A DNA stretch of 64,000 bases, from NCBI GenBank assembly GCA_021463165.1, contig JAJTWY010000003.1, positions 186,001-250,000 on the forward strand. Reading direction: 5' to 3'. This document shows, piece after piece, positions 44,245-53,903 of this stretch (positions within the stretch are counted from its first letter, which is position 1; the number at the start of each line of letters is the position of its first letter). This stretch comes from Pyrinomonadaceae bacterium. Lineage in GTDB: Bacteria; Acidobacteriota; Blastocatellia; Pyrinomonadales; Pyrinomonadaceae. The position numbers and the translations under genes were made by a program. The notes below the pieces were generated by a model that saw only the letters and a list, made by a program, of their open reading frames with translations, was not told the origin of the DNA and searched no databases.

Positions 44245-44477
44245 TTACGAAGTGCATCTCGAACGCGCTGGAAACCGGTCGCTCCGTCGATTAACTCGAC
44301 CTCGCCAGATTCGACCTCAGCCATTCGCCGCCGGATTACTTCTCTCCACGCATCGCCCAGGTGATCATCCTCATGGAGATCGACAAGGCTATCACTCAGA
44401 CGTTCCACGAGGATCACTCTTTCGTCACGCGGTAACGCCAAGATTTTCTCCGTCAGTTCATCGATCAATACGCCCAT
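44241..44477 (-). CDS. Addiction-module antitoxin (TIGR02574-type)
   Basis: A 78-residue protein with the pattern of the putative addiction module component family: ILALPRDERVILVERLSDSLVD, then LGDAWREVIRRRMAEVESGEVELIDG. It is the first gene of a two-gene unit with the ParE-like toxin (ATGA overlap), the usual order for this family. Confidence 0.88.
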   Translation of the reverse strand: MGVLIDELTEKILALPRDERVILVERLSDSLVDLHEDDHLGDAWREVIRRRMAEVESGEVELIDGATGFQRVRDALRK

Positions 44478-44520
44478 ATTACCCTCAAGAGTAAACCCGA
44501 ATCTAGGCTTCCGGCAAGGA

Positions 44521-46665
44521 CTATTTCACTGTAGGCACCTCATACTCCGGCTTCGCCATTCCCATCAGCCATTTGTCGAACCAGCCGACGATATGGTGGA
44601 GCCGTTCGATGCGGTGCCACGGCTGGCCTGAGCGGGAGAGTTCGTGCCCTTCGTTCGGAAAGCGGACCATGACGGTTGGGATCTTTCTATACTTAAGGGC
44701 GCGGAACAGTTCTTCGCCGCCGGCTCCCGGCGGTGTTCGCCAGTCGGCCTCGCCGAGGATGAACATCATCGGGGTCTGGATCTTGGCAACGTGAGTGATC
44801 GCCGAACGGTTCCGAAAGCCCTCAACATCCTCGAAGGGAGCGCCCTTGAACCAACTCGGCTGAAACTGAGCAAAATCGGCCGTGTACCACCAGTTCGACC
44901 AGTCGGAGATGTCACGCTGCGAGACCGCCGCGGCAAACCGCTGCGTCTGCGTGACGGCCCAATTAGTAAGCACTCCGCCACCGCTGCCGCCCGTGATGCC
45001 GAGCTTCTTCTCGTCGATGTAGCCGCGTTTTATGACCTCATCAACCGCCAGCATCAGGTCTTTGTGGTCGTCGCCGGGATAATTGTGCTGGATGATGTTG
45101 CCAAACTCCTGCCCGTAGGTGGTCGAACCTCGCGGATTTGGATAGACGACAACGTAGCCTTTGGCCGCCATCCATTGAAACTCGTGGTCAAAGACATAGC
45201 CGTAGGCCGCGTGTGGGCCGCCGTGGATATTGAGGATCAGCGGGTATTTCTTGTTCGGGTCGAAGTCAGGCGGCTTCTGCACCCACGTCTGCACGCGCTT
45301 GCCGTCGAAGCTCGTGAACCAAACATCGTCCGGCTCGGTAAGATTGAGCTTTGAGAAAAGTGCTTCGTTCACCTTTGTAAGCTGCTTCGCGTTACCGCTT
45401 GCACGGTCGAGTATGTAAAGGTCCGTGATAACGGTCGGCGTCGACCTCGTGTAAGCGATCTTGCTGGCGTCGCGGGTCGGCTGATAAGCCATGATGGCCT
45501 GGTCGCCCTTGGTCACGTCCGACATCTTGCCGGTCGCGGCGTCGAACATGCCGAGATTTGCCCGGCCTTCGCGCGCATATCGGACAATGATGGATCTCCC
45601 GTCCCCCGTCCAGATCGCGCCGCCGCCTCCGCCTGCCCGGGGCGGAGCATTGTCGCCTCCTACACCCCCGCCGATATCAAAATCGAAACCGGTGGTCAGG
45701 TTCCTAGGCTGCGCATTCGGTGCATTGTCGAGCACCCAGAGGTCAGGCTGGGTGTAGGAGAGAACCGGTTTGTGGACAGCCGAACCGCTAAAGGCGAATT
45801 TGCTTCCATCCGGGCTAAGTACCAGGCCGCCGACGCCCATATTGACTTTCGTCAGCAAGGCTGGCGCACCGCCCGCCACCGGCACCGAATATATCTCGGT
45901 CGTCGGGGTCTCGGCGTAATACGGTTCGAACGTTCTATTCGTCGTGTAGTAGATCCGGGAGCTGTCGCGCGACCAAACGAATCCGCCCTCGCTGTATGAC
46001 CCGCTGGTCAATTGTTTCGGCTGCGGTTTTTCTTCCGGAGCCTTCGGGGCGGCAATGACCCACAGATGATTTGGGTGATTCGTATCGACATAACCGCCGC
46101 CGTCAGAACGGTAAACTGCCCGCGTGATCACGCGAACATCCGTTTCACGTCCGTCTGCCGGTGGCGGGGCCGGGCGCCCTTGACGGGCGATCTCGTCGGG
46201 TGTTGCGGTGTTTCCAAAGGCGATCCATTTGCCGTCCGGCGACCAGATCGGCCCGCCTGCACCGCGCGGCATTGTCGTATAGGCCCAGGAATCGCCGCCC
46301 GCCATCGACAACATATACAGCTGCGGGGCCGCGTTCGGCCCAGGCGTGTCGGGTGAGCGTACAAAGGTCAGAAACTTGCCGTCCGGCGACCACCGCGGCG
46401 TCGAATCACGTGTCCCGCTGGTCAGGCGGCGTGGCTGGTCAGTCCCGGCCGTTGTTACGGTCCAGATCGATGTGTCGTAATTCGTTTTCGCCGCGTTGAT
46501 CGTAACGCGGACAAAGGCAACGGTCGAGCCGTCGGGAGAGACCTGCGGGTCGCCGACCCAGGCAAAATCGAAAAGGTCGCGTTCGGTTATCGCCCGTTTT
46601 TGGGCAGAGGCTGCAACGGAAAAAAGGACAATGACCGCGACCAGGCGTGCAAGGTGTTTCTGCAT
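44521..46665 (-). CDS. Exported S9-family prolyl oligopeptidase-type peptidase
   Basis: A 714-residue exported peptidase: signal peptide (residues 1-21), an N-terminal WD/TolB-type beta-propeller (about 30-430, repeated SPDGKxIAF patterns) and a C-terminal alpha/beta-hydrolase domain. The catalytic Ser is in GITGGSGGGVLTNWA, Asp in LGEADWRTPP and His in PNEGHELSRSG. It resembles acylaminoacyl-peptidase/DPP-type S9 enzymes that trim peptides after export. Confidence 0.93.
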   Translation of the reverse strand: MQKHLARLVAVIVLFSVAASAQKRAITERDLFDFAWVGDPQVSPDGSTVAFVRVTINAAKTNYDTSIWTVTTAGTDQPRRLTSGTRDSTPRWSPDGKFLTFVRSPDTPGPNAAPQLYMLSMAGGDSWAYTTMPRGAGGPIWSPDGKWIAFGNTATPDEIARQGRPAPPPADGRETDVRVITRAVYRSDGGGYVDTNHPNHLWVIAAPKAPEEKPQPKQLTSGSYSEGGFVWSRDSSRIYYTTNRTFEPYYAETPTTEIYSVPVAGGAPALLTKVNMGVGGLVLSPDGSKFAFSGSAVHKPVLSYTQPDLWVLDNAPNAQPRNLTTGFDFDIGGGVGGDNAPPRAGGGGGAIWTGDGRSIIVRYAREGRANLGMFDAATGKMSDVTKGDQAIMAYQPTRDASKIAYTRSTPTVITDLYILDRASGNAKQLTKVNEALFSKLNLTEPDDVWFTSFDGKRVQTWVQKPPDFDPNKKYPLILNIHGGPHAAYGYVFDHEFQWMAAKGYVVVYPNPRGSTTYGQEFGNIIQHNYPGDDHKDLMLAVDEVIKRGYIDEKKLGITGGSGGGVLTNWAVTQTQRFAAAVSQRDISDWSNWWYTADFAQFQPSWFKGAPFEDVEGFRNRSAITHVAKIQTPMMFILGEADWRTPPGAGGEELFRALKYRKIPTVMVRFPNEGHELSRSGQPWHRIERLHHIVGWFDKWLMGMAKPEYEVPTVK

Positions 46666-46735
46666 ATTGACTCCGAGATAAATTGGATACGTTCTGGCTA
46701 GGATAGCAGTTTACGAACGCAATGCAATCTCGAAC

Positions 46736-47641
46736 CTAGTTGGTCGCGGACGCGGAAGCAGCCACCAACTCGTCACGGAGTTGGGCCGTGGTCCAGTCGC
46801 TGCCGGAGAAGATCTTGGTAACCTTCCCGTCCGGTGAGACCACGGCAGTCCGGAGACTGTGGATGAATTGCGTCTTATCATTTGGATCGACCTCGTAGCG
46901 GAGCCCGAAGAAATCGGCTATTTTGCGAACCTCGCTGTCCGGCGCCACCGCGAGCCGCCAGATGGTAAAGTCAGGCTTCGCATCTTTTCCGAGGTAACCG
47001 AGCCCGTAGGAGCGAAGCTTCTCGGGCGTATCGTTTTCGGGGTCGAACGAGATGCTGACGAGGCGGACCTTGTCTTTCAGGTCGGGTTCCTTGTTCAGCT
47101 CTAATGCCAGATCGCTGAACGATGTCGACATTCGAATGCAATAATCGGGCAGAGGACAGCGGGCATAGATGAAGGTCACGGCGAACGCCTTTCCGCGATA
47201 ATCCTTGAACGAGAATTTCTTTTTGTCCTGGTCAGTGAGAACGAAATCCGGGACTTCATGACCTATCTGAGCAAAACGATCATCGACGGCGACTTCCTGC
47301 TGTCCCGGTTTTGCACCCGCAATGATCGCAATGTTTTCGAGCCAGTACGGGTCGTTTGCCGTAGGATCGACCACAAGGTCTGCTTTTATCTCGACGCCTG
47401 GCGTTAGTTCCGTCCAGACATGATCCGAATGGATCGGGAACTCCATCGTCATCCGATCCATAAAACCTTCGATGCGATCGTGATCGATCTTAGCTTTTTT
47501 GGCGGCCTTATCGACCGAGACAATCTTGCCGTTCAACGTGTATCGCTTAGCGTTTGGCGATGCCTGTGGCGGGGCCGAAGGCGACGTGCAGGCGGTCATC
47601 AGAAGAAGGAACCAAAAAACGAGTACAACCAGGATCCGCAT
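46736..47641 (-). CDS. CusF-SCO1 fusion lipoprotein (copper delivery/cytochrome oxidase assembly)
   Basis: A 301-residue lipoprotein (lipobox LMTAC) with two domains. Residues about 33-110 are CusF-like, with a GFMDRMTMEFPI metal-binding type stretch. Residues about 125-295 are an SCO1/SenC thioredoxin fold with paired cysteines in ARCPLPDYC (a C-x5-C form) and a downstream His in FIHSLRTAVV. SCO proteins hand copper to cytochrome oxidase; fusing a copper carrier suggests delivery within one molecule. No oxidase genes are adjacent. Confidence 0.88.
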   Translation of the reverse strand: MRILVVLVFWFLLLMTACTSPSAPPQASPNAKRYTLNGKIVSVDKAAKKAKIDHDRIEGFMDRMTMEFPIHSDHVWTELTPGVEIKADLVVDPTANDPYWLENIAIIAGAKPGQQEVAVDDRFAQIGHEVPDFVLTDQDKKKFSFKDYRGKAFAVTFIYARCPLPDYCIRMSTSFSDLALELNKEPDLKDKVRLVSISFDPENDTPEKLRSYGLGYLGKDAKPDFTIWRLAVAPDSEVRKIADFFGLRYEVDPNDKTQFIHSLRTAVVSPDGKVTKIFSGSDWTTAQLRDELVAASASATN

Positions 47642-47686
47642 AAACGATAATTGTCGCCGACCGCAGGTTGGGTTAGCAAGTTTGCC

Positions 47687-50038
47687 TCACGGCTGTCTCC
47701 GCAGGGGTTTCAGCTGCTCATCGTAGAGAAAGCAATAGACGCGATAGCTCGCCATCACTTTTTGGACGTAATCCTTAGATTGCGAATAAAGGATCTCGGG
47801 CACATATCGGTCGGCGAGACCCGAGCGGGTGCGGTTGAACCACCGTTTCATGTTGTCTTCACCACCGTTATAGCTGGCAACGACGGCTTCGGTCTGTGCG
47901 GGGAAGACGGAAAAAAGATCCGCGAGATAGCGCGATCCGAACCTGATCGCGGTCTGCGGGAAGTACAGGTCATCCTGCCGAAAATTGTCCCGGCCAAGCT
48001 CCCCGGCGATATGGGATGACGTCGTCGGGATGAACTGCATCAACCCGCGGGCGGCAGCATTCGATTTCGCATCGGGGCGAAATCTCGATTCCTGCCGCAT
48101 TATCGCGAGCAGCAACCGCGGATCGACGCCGTCCGCCGCTGCGGTCGAAACCAGTTCATGTGCGAAGGGCTTCGGGTACAGCATTTCTAAAAGATCGGGC
48201 GAAAGTACCTCGAGCGGAATATCGGCCGGTGTCGCCCTCCACATCGGCTCAACGATGGCCATCACGAGGTCGGAGCGGCCGCCTTTGTTCAGAGCGTCCA
48301 GCACAGCGAACTGGCTATTGGCCGGGATCCGTGAGAACGCCTTTGCAGGTTTCTCAAGTTCGAGAGCCGCCTCATCAAACAGCGCCATCGACATAAGCCG
48401 ATCGGCAAGGGGATCGCCGGTCGATATATTCTGCGGGACGCTGCGTTTAGGCACCGGTGGAAATTGCAAATTCTTGGGCTGCGGAGCGCTTCGTATGGCC
48501 AGGGCTGCTTTTTCGCTGGACCACGGATCGTCAGAGATCCGGAGGACCGTTCTTGCGTTCTTGAGCCGTTCGGCTTGATCAGCAACGTGCAATCCTGCTG
48601 TTGCACGAGCAAGGGCGAGCGCAAGGGCATCGCTCGAAGCCGTATTTCCGCGGAACGCCCGAAGATGCTCCGTTGCCCGCCATCCGTAATATTCACCGCG
48701 TCCGTCGGGGATGGATAAGTACGTGTCGATGGCTTCCGGAAATCTTCTGAGATTCTCTAGCGCCAGGCCCTTGAGGAATCGGATCTCCGCGAGGCTCGTC
48801 CCACCGGGAACCATCGACCCGCCGAGTTCCTTTAGTTCCGAAAGTGGTTCGAGAGCGTCGAGAGCGTTCTGCCACTCTTCTCGGGCGATGTGGATCCGAG
48901 CCTCGGCAAATAGAGCGACCGCTTCCGGTGGTCTGCCGCGGAAGACCTCGCGCACGTTTTCGCATTGCTTGATAGCATCGGTGTCCTCGCCTTGGTCCCG
49001 GAGGATGTCGACGATATTCAGGTAAGCCCGATCGAGCCGCTGATCATCGGGATATTTGTCAATGAACTGCTGATAGCGGCTGATGGCTTCTTTGGGCCGC
49101 ACGACGCGGGCATAGGCCGAGGCTGCCTGAAGCAGGGCATCGCGGGCCGCCGATGTCTGCGGATATCGCTCGATGACGCGTTCGAACCACTTTAGCGCCT
49201 CGACATAATCTGTCTGCTGTGCGTAGCCGCGGCCGATCTGAAAGGCTGCGTCGGCTGCCGACGGGCCGGTCGGGTCGGCTGCAATAATGGCGTCAAAGTG
49301 AGATCTGGCATCTGCAAACTCGCGGTTGAACTGGTATGTCGTGGCGCGCCGAAGGTGTTCAGCCTCGGTCAGTTGTGACGGAGCCTTTCCGGGTTGGCCG
49401 CCGTCGATCGCATCAAGGTGCCTGACAGCTTCGAGTGCGACATCATCCGGTTGTTGAGGGTCGCTGGTTCGATCGGCGAGATCGACGAACATCAGCCTTG
49501 CTGTTTCGACCTCTCCGAGGTGCAGGTGCGAGCGTGCTGCGAGGAGCCGGTTCTCACGGTTTTCACCCGACGAGCCCTTCGATAGCACCCTGATCGCCTG
49601 ACGATAGTTCCCGGATTCGAAGAAGTTTCCGGCAAGACGCAGTTCGGCCCCGGGAGCAATACTGCTCGTCGGAAAAAACTCGATCAGCTCGACCAGAAAG
49701 AGCCTTTCCAGCAGAAGGTTGCCGGTCGATCTCGCGATCTCAGCGAGGTTCTTCAGTGCGTAGGGACGAAGGACGGAATTCCGCGCGGCTACGGCCTGGA
49801 ATGACGATACGGCGAAAACGAGATCGCCGGTATGCATGGCCATCTTAGCGGCCAAATAATCCTGGTCCTTTGCGATGAATTCGGCCGGGTTGGCCGCCTT
49901 TGATCGTTCCAGTTCGTTTAGCGCGGCTACCGGATCATCGGCCTCTACGGCGGTGCGAATGTTAGATGCCAGGTTCGGGACGGCCTGTGAGAAAGCGAAC
50001 TGGAAGCTGAACACGATCAGAAACAGAACCCGAGGCAT
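47687..50038 (-). CDS. Soluble lytic murein transglycosylase (Slt70-like) with TPR arm
   Basis: A 783-residue exported protein (signal peptide residues 1-19): a long helical TPR superhelix (about 25-600) and a C-terminal SLT domain with MRQESRF (catalytic Glu), GLMQFIPTTSSH and ASYNGGEDNMKRW. The layout matches Slt70-type enzymes, with the helical arm replacing the doughnut domain. It cleaves peptidoglycan; the repeats probably bring it to a partner or to the wall. It is divergent from folD. Confidence 0.92.
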   Translation of the reverse strand: MPRVLFLIVFSFQFAFSQAVPNLASNIRTAVEADDPVAALNELERSKAANPAEFIAKDQDYLAAKMAMHTGDLVFAVSSFQAVAARNSVLRPYALKNLAEIARSTGNLLLERLFLVELIEFFPTSSIAPGAELRLAGNFFESGNYRQAIRVLSKGSSGENRENRLLAARSHLHLGEVETARLMFVDLADRTSDPQQPDDVALEAVRHLDAIDGGQPGKAPSQLTEAEHLRRATTYQFNREFADARSHFDAIIAADPTGPSAADAAFQIGRGYAQQTDYVEALKWFERVIERYPQTSAARDALLQAASAYARVVRPKEAISRYQQFIDKYPDDQRLDRAYLNIVDILRDQGEDTDAIKQCENVREVFRGRPPEAVALFAEARIHIAREEWQNALDALEPLSELKELGGSMVPGGTSLAEIRFLKGLALENLRRFPEAIDTYLSIPDGRGEYYGWRATEHLRAFRGNTASSDALALALARATAGLHVADQAERLKNARTVLRISDDPWSSEKAALAIRSAPQPKNLQFPPVPKRSVPQNISTGDPLADRLMSMALFDEAALELEKPAKAFSRIPANSQFAVLDALNKGGRSDLVMAIVEPMWRATPADIPLEVLSPDLLEMLYPKPFAHELVSTAAADGVDPRLLLAIMRQESRFRPDAKSNAAARGLMQFIPTTSSHIAGELGRDNFRQDDLYFPQTAIRFGSRYLADLFSVFPAQTEAVVASYNGGEDNMKRWFNRTRSGLADRYVPEILYSQSKDYVQKVMASYRVYCFLYDEQLKPLRRQP

Positions 50039-50091
50039 CGACTCGATTTTAGCAAACTTCGTGCGGTTGCGATAAAATTGCGTTTTTATCT

Positions 50092-51021
50092 ATGCCCGCA
50101 CGAGTTCTTAGCGGAAAGGCCATCGCGGATGAGATCAAGGCCGAAATATCGGCCGAGGTAGCCGACCTACGTGAGATCCACGGTCTCACCCCGGGCTTAG
50201 CCGTCATTCGAGTCGGCGATGATGCAGCATCGGCGGTTTATGTCGGCAGCAAGGTCAGAACCGCCGAAGAACTTGGCATAGCATCCGAGCATATCCATCT
50301 TGACGAGGATACGCCTGGCCGCAGGGTGATCGAGGTGGTCGAGGACCTCAACCGCCGCCACGACATTGACGGCATACTTGTTCAACTCCCGCTGCCAAAA
50401 GGTATCGATGAACGTGATATTCTCGAACGCATCGATCCCGAAAAGGATGTCGACGGGTTTAATCCGCTCAACGCAGGACGCCTGGCTCAGGGCTATCCGG
50501 CACTTGCACCTTGCACGCCGGCCGGTGTGATCGAGATCTTGAAGCGGTCCGATATCGCCATCGCGGGACGGCACGCCGTCGTGGTCGGCCGGAGCAATAT
50601 AGTCGGTAAACCGATGGCGATGCTGCTTTTGCAGGAAAATGCAACGGTAACTATATGCCATTCCCGCACACAGGATCTGCCGAGCATCACCAGACAGGCT
50701 GACATACTCGTCGCGGCGATAGGGCGGGCCGGGTTTATCCGAGGTGAACACATTGGCGCAGGAGCGACGGTCATCGATGTCGGCATCAACAATGTTTCTG
50801 ATATTAGTGCGGCAGAAAGTTTGTTTGCTCCCGAGGACATTGAAAAACGGCTTGCCGCGATCGAGAAGCGAGGATCTACGCTCGTCGGTGACGTTAATCC
50901 GCGGGAAGCGATGGAAAAGGCGGCCAACTTTACCCCTGTGCCGGGCGGTGTCGGTCTCCTGACGGTTGCGATGCTGATGAAGAATACGGTCTCGGCTGCG
51001 AAGATAAGGCGAGGGCTCTGA
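50092..51021 (+). CDS. folD: Methylenetetrahydrofolate dehydrogenase/cyclohydrolase
   Basis: A 309-residue bifunctional enzyme that interconverts methylene-, methenyl- and formyl-tetrahydrofolate. Motifs include YVGSKVRTAEELGI with the catalytic Lys, VQLPLPKGID, DVDGFNPLNAGRL, the NADP site GRSNIVGKPMAMLL and PVPGGVGLLTVAMLM near the C-terminus. It is slightly longer than the 280-290 usual, mainly at the end. The mazG-like gene starts 62 bases later on the same strand. Confidence 0.96.
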   Translation: MPARVLSGKAIADEIKAEISAEVADLREIHGLTPGLAVIRVGDDAASAVYVGSKVRTAEELGIASEHIHLDEDTPGRRVIEVVEDLNRRHDIDGILVQLPLPKGIDERDILERIDPEKDVDGFNPLNAGRLAQGYPALAPCTPAGVIEILKRSDIAIAGRHAVVVGRSNIVGKPMAMLLLQENATVTICHSRTQDLPSITRQADILVAAIGRAGFIRGEHIGAGATVIDVGINNVSDISAAESLFAPEDIEKRLAAIEKRGSTLVGDVNPREAMEKAANFTPVPGGVGLLTVAMLMKNTVSAAKIRRGL

Positions 51022-51083
51022 CATCGAGACACCAAAGTCGCCTGCGAAGGCGGTCTTGTCCTTTACCGGCGGTCAAAAAACAT

Positions 51084-51389
51084 ATGAACTTTGAAGACTA
51101 TCAATCCGAGGCCAGTCAGACGGCTCTCTATCCTAGACGGATGAGCAATCTCGAATATCCGACGCTGGGCCTTGCAGGTGAGGCGGGCGAGGTAGCGAAT
51201 ATCGTCAAAAAGATCCAGCGTGACAATGCTGGGGTCATCACTGACGAGATAAGGGGTAAGCTCAAGGACGAGCTTGGCGATGTGCTTTGGTACATTTCCG
51301 CCTGTGCTGACGAACTAGGCCTGACCCTTACGGAAATAGCCGAGTTCAATGTCAACAAACTCGCAAAACGCCACAATCGAGCAGCGTGA
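51084..51389 (+). CDS. MazG-like nucleotide pyrophosphohydrolase
   Basis: A 101-residue single-domain MazG-type protein. The metal-binding helices are LGLAGEAGEVANIVKKIQRD and LKDELGDVLWYISACADELGL, giving the EAGE..ELGD pattern of all-alpha NTP pyrophosphatases. It likely removes non-canonical or excess nucleoside triphosphates. coaE starts one base after its stop codon. Confidence 0.92.
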   Translation: MNFEDYQSEASQTALYPRRMSNLEYPTLGLAGEAGEVANIVKKIQRDNAGVITDEIRGKLKDELGDVLWYISACADELGLTLTEIAEFNVNKLAKRHNRAA

Positions 51390-51390
51390 G

Positions 51391-51999
51391 ATGTTGAAGG
51401 TCGGCCTGACAGGATCGATCGCGGTCGGGAAATCATTCGTTTGCGATGAATTTCGGCGGCTGGGCTGCCGTGTGCTGGACGCCGACCGGACGGCGCGTCA
51501 GGTAGTCGCGGCCGGAACCGACGGCCTTGCAGAAATAAAAAAACAGTTTGGCACGGAGGTGATCGCGGAAAACGGCGAGCTCGACCGCGCAAAGATGGCC
51601 TCGATCATCTTCGCTGATCCTGAGAAGCGATCCTTGCTGAATTCGATCATCCATCCGCGGGTCATCGCGGCCCAGAATGAATGGCTCCGCACGACCGCGG
51701 CCGCCGACCCCGACGGCATAGCCATCGTCGATGCGGCTCTGATGATCGAATCGGGCGGTTACCGGCGGTTCGATAAGTTGATTGTTGTGTGGTGTGAGGC
51801 TGCGATACAATTGAAAAGGCTGATGTTACGTGATAATTTACCCGAATCAAGCGCCAAAACGCGGATCGCGGCTCAAATGTCGCAGGACGAAAAGAAGGGA
51901 TACGCCGACTATCTGATCGATACCTCGGGTGGTTTCGAATCGACCAGAGAGTTGGTTCTGAATGTTTACAAGGAATTGACCTCGATCAAACAGGCATAG
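51391..51999 (+). CDS. coaE: Dephospho-CoA kinase
   Basis: A 202-residue P-loop kinase performing the last step of coenzyme A synthesis. Walker A is GLTGSIAVGKS, followed by DADRTARQVV and the family IVDAALMIESGG segment. The ATG at 51391 is chosen because it begins the conserved MLKVGLTGS; it follows the mazG-like stop at once. The peptide-binding lipoprotein gene starts two bases after this stop. Confidence 0.95.
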   Translation: MLKVGLTGSIAVGKSFVCDEFRRLGCRVLDADRTARQVVAAGTDGLAEIKKQFGTEVIAENGELDRAKMASIIFADPEKRSLLNSIIHPRVIAAQNEWLRTTAAADPDGIAIVDAALMIESGGYRRFDKLIVVWCEAAIQLKRLMLRDNLPESSAKTRIAAQMSQDEKKGYADYLIDTSGGFESTRELVLNVYKELTSIKQA

Positions 52000-52001
52000 A
52001 G

Positions 52002-53855
52002 ATGTCGGCAAAACTCGGGACAACTTTGCGGGTGCGGGTGCATCGATCGCGGTTGGCCCTTTTTTTGTGTGCTGCGACGATCCTTGCGGGCTGTGCGGAA
52101 CTTCGACAGCCCAAGGTCGAGCCATTCTTTTCCGTTACGGCACCGCCACTCCTGCAGGAGCTGCGATGGAGCAACGGAAAGGCCCCAAGATCGCTCGATC
52201 CGGCCAAGGCCGCATCGGCGCCCGAAACGGACATTGTCCGGGCGGTGTACGAGGGCCTTACAAATCTGGACAGCCGATCTCTGCGGGAGATGCCGGGGGT
52301 TGCCGAACGGTGGGAGGCCTCGGCGGATCTCAGGAGCTGGACGTTTCACCTGCGAAGAGATGCTAAGTGGACAGATGGCTCACGTGTAACGGCGCATGAT
52401 TTCGTCGCCGCGTGGAAGCGCCTGGTCAAGCTGGGTGAGCGAACAGCGAACAACTATCTTTTCCAGAACATCGTTGGAATGGGGAAGAAGAAACCGGGCC
52501 CGGAGGTTGATCAACCGACCGATTTTCTCGTCAACCCGTCGCCGGACCAAGGCGTTACAACGGCGAGCCCGGGCAAGGTACTTGGCCGGCTGCAGGCCGA
52601 ACCAAAAGCTCCGGCTGCTCCAACGGCGCCAGGCGCACCCGAAGTGGATCCTAAGACCGCGGCGCCGAATTTCGGTGTCCAGGCCGTCGACGATCAAACG
52701 CTCAGGATCGACCTCGAACTTCCGGACAAAGACCTGCCGAAACTAGTTGCGCATCCGTTATTCAGCCCTGTTCATGCAAATGGCAGCAGGTTGGACGGAG
52801 ACAGTATCGATCCGTCGGTAGTTACCAATGGAGCTTTCCGCATCGCCACGATCAACGACGACGGGGTCACGATGGAAAGGTCCGAGACCTACTGGAATCG
52901 GAAAACGGTCGCTCTCGAGAGGATCCGGTTCGTCGCTGCACGGTCAGCGGAATCAGCTTTGAATTCCTACAGGAATGGTGAGGTCGATATTGTTACGAAC
53001 GCGGCCTTCGAACCGCTGGCGATCAAGCTGCTCGCGCCGTATGACGATTTTCGGCGATCGAAGCATAGCGCACTGAACTTTTATGAGGTCAACGTCACAA
53101 AACCGCCGTTCAGCGACCGCCGGGTGCGTGAGGCGCTGGCATTGGCTATCGATCGCGCGAAGTTGACCGAAGGAGAGCTTGAAGGTTCGACACAGCCCGC
53201 GCTATCGCTTCTCCCTTTGGGCGAGCGGCAGAACGAAACGCTCGCACTTGACATCGTCAAGGCAAAGGGCCTGATCGAGAAGGCGGGTTATAAAGAAGGA
53301 GAAGGTTTTCCGAAGATCCGACTGGTCGTCAACCGAAACGACACTCAGCAGCGAGTGAGTCGCTCGGTAGCCCAGATGTGGAAGCAGAACCTGGGCGTCG
53401 AGACCGAGGTGATCGTAAAGGAGAGCTCCGAGATGGAATCCGTCAGGCAAGCGGGGGATTTCGACCTTATCAGGCGAGGGGTTGTTCTGCCGACCAACGA
53501 CGACCTTGTCAGTATCGGATCCATCCTCGGATCTGCCAAAAAGCCGCCCAAAGCACCGATACCCGTGGCAAGCCCGGAGAATTCAGAAGCCGTTCCGACC
53601 GGCCCGAACGAACCGTCGCTCGGCGAGCTGGCGCCCGCGGCTTCACCTTCGCCTGATGCGTCCATATCGATCAGCGTGCTGACCGAGGAAGATGTTGTTT
53701 ATGACATGAACGTGATCCCGCTGTATTTTCCGACGTCGTATTGCCTGGTCAAACCATTCATTCGCGGTTTTGAGGTAAACGGGCTTGACGCGCCTTCACT
53801 AAAAGAGGTTAGTATAGACAACGACTGGCTTCCGAAGAATGCCGGTACAAGATAA
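52002..53855 (+). CDS. Peptide ABC transporter substrate-binding lipoprotein 1 (SBP_5)
   Basis: A 617-residue binding protein with a late lipobox (ILAGC, about residue 31) after a basic N-terminus. The SBP_5 pattern is visible in RWEASADLRSWTFHLRRDAKWTDGSRVTAHDFVAAWKR and FYEVNVTKPPFSDRRVREALALAIDR. Unusually, it has a Pro/Ala-rich insert near residues 175-225 and a second Pro/Ser-rich stretch near 505-560, both probably disordered. It begins two bases after coaE and precedes a second binding protein, so one importer has two receptors. Confidence 0.9.
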   Translation: MSAKLGTTLRVRVHRSRLALFLCAATILAGCAELRQPKVEPFFSVTAPPLLQELRWSNGKAPRSLDPAKAASAPETDIVRAVYEGLTNLDSRSLREMPGVAERWEASADLRSWTFHLRRDAKWTDGSRVTAHDFVAAWKRLVKLGERTANNYLFQNIVGMGKKKPGPEVDQPTDFLVNPSPDQGVTTASPGKVLGRLQAEPKAPAAPTAPGAPEVDPKTAAPNFGVQAVDDQTLRIDLELPDKDLPKLVAHPLFSPVHANGSRLDGDSIDPSVVTNGAFRIATINDDGVTMERSETYWNRKTVALERIRFVAARSAESALNSYRNGEVDIVTNAAFEPLAIKLLAPYDDFRRSKHSALNFYEVNVTKPPFSDRRVREALALAIDRAKLTEGELEGSTQPALSLLPLGERQNETLALDIVKAKGLIEKAGYKEGEGFPKIRLVVNRNDTQQRVSRSVAQMWKQNLGVETEVIVKESSEMESVRQAGDFDLIRRGVVLPTNDDLVSIGSILGSAKKPPKAPIPVASPENSEAVPTGPNEPSLGELAPAASPSPDASISISVLTEEDVVYDMNVIPLYFPTSYCLVKPFIRGFEVNGLDAPSLKEVSIDNDWLPKNAGTR

Positions 53856-53903
53856 CCGCCCTCACGTTATAACAATTCGATAGTCTGTTCGTTCTGCTGC
53901 CCT

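Noticed and set aside
50197..51024. Minus-strand open frame of 275 codons over folD
   Set aside because: Antisense shadow of folD; Cys/Arg-rich composition without motifs.
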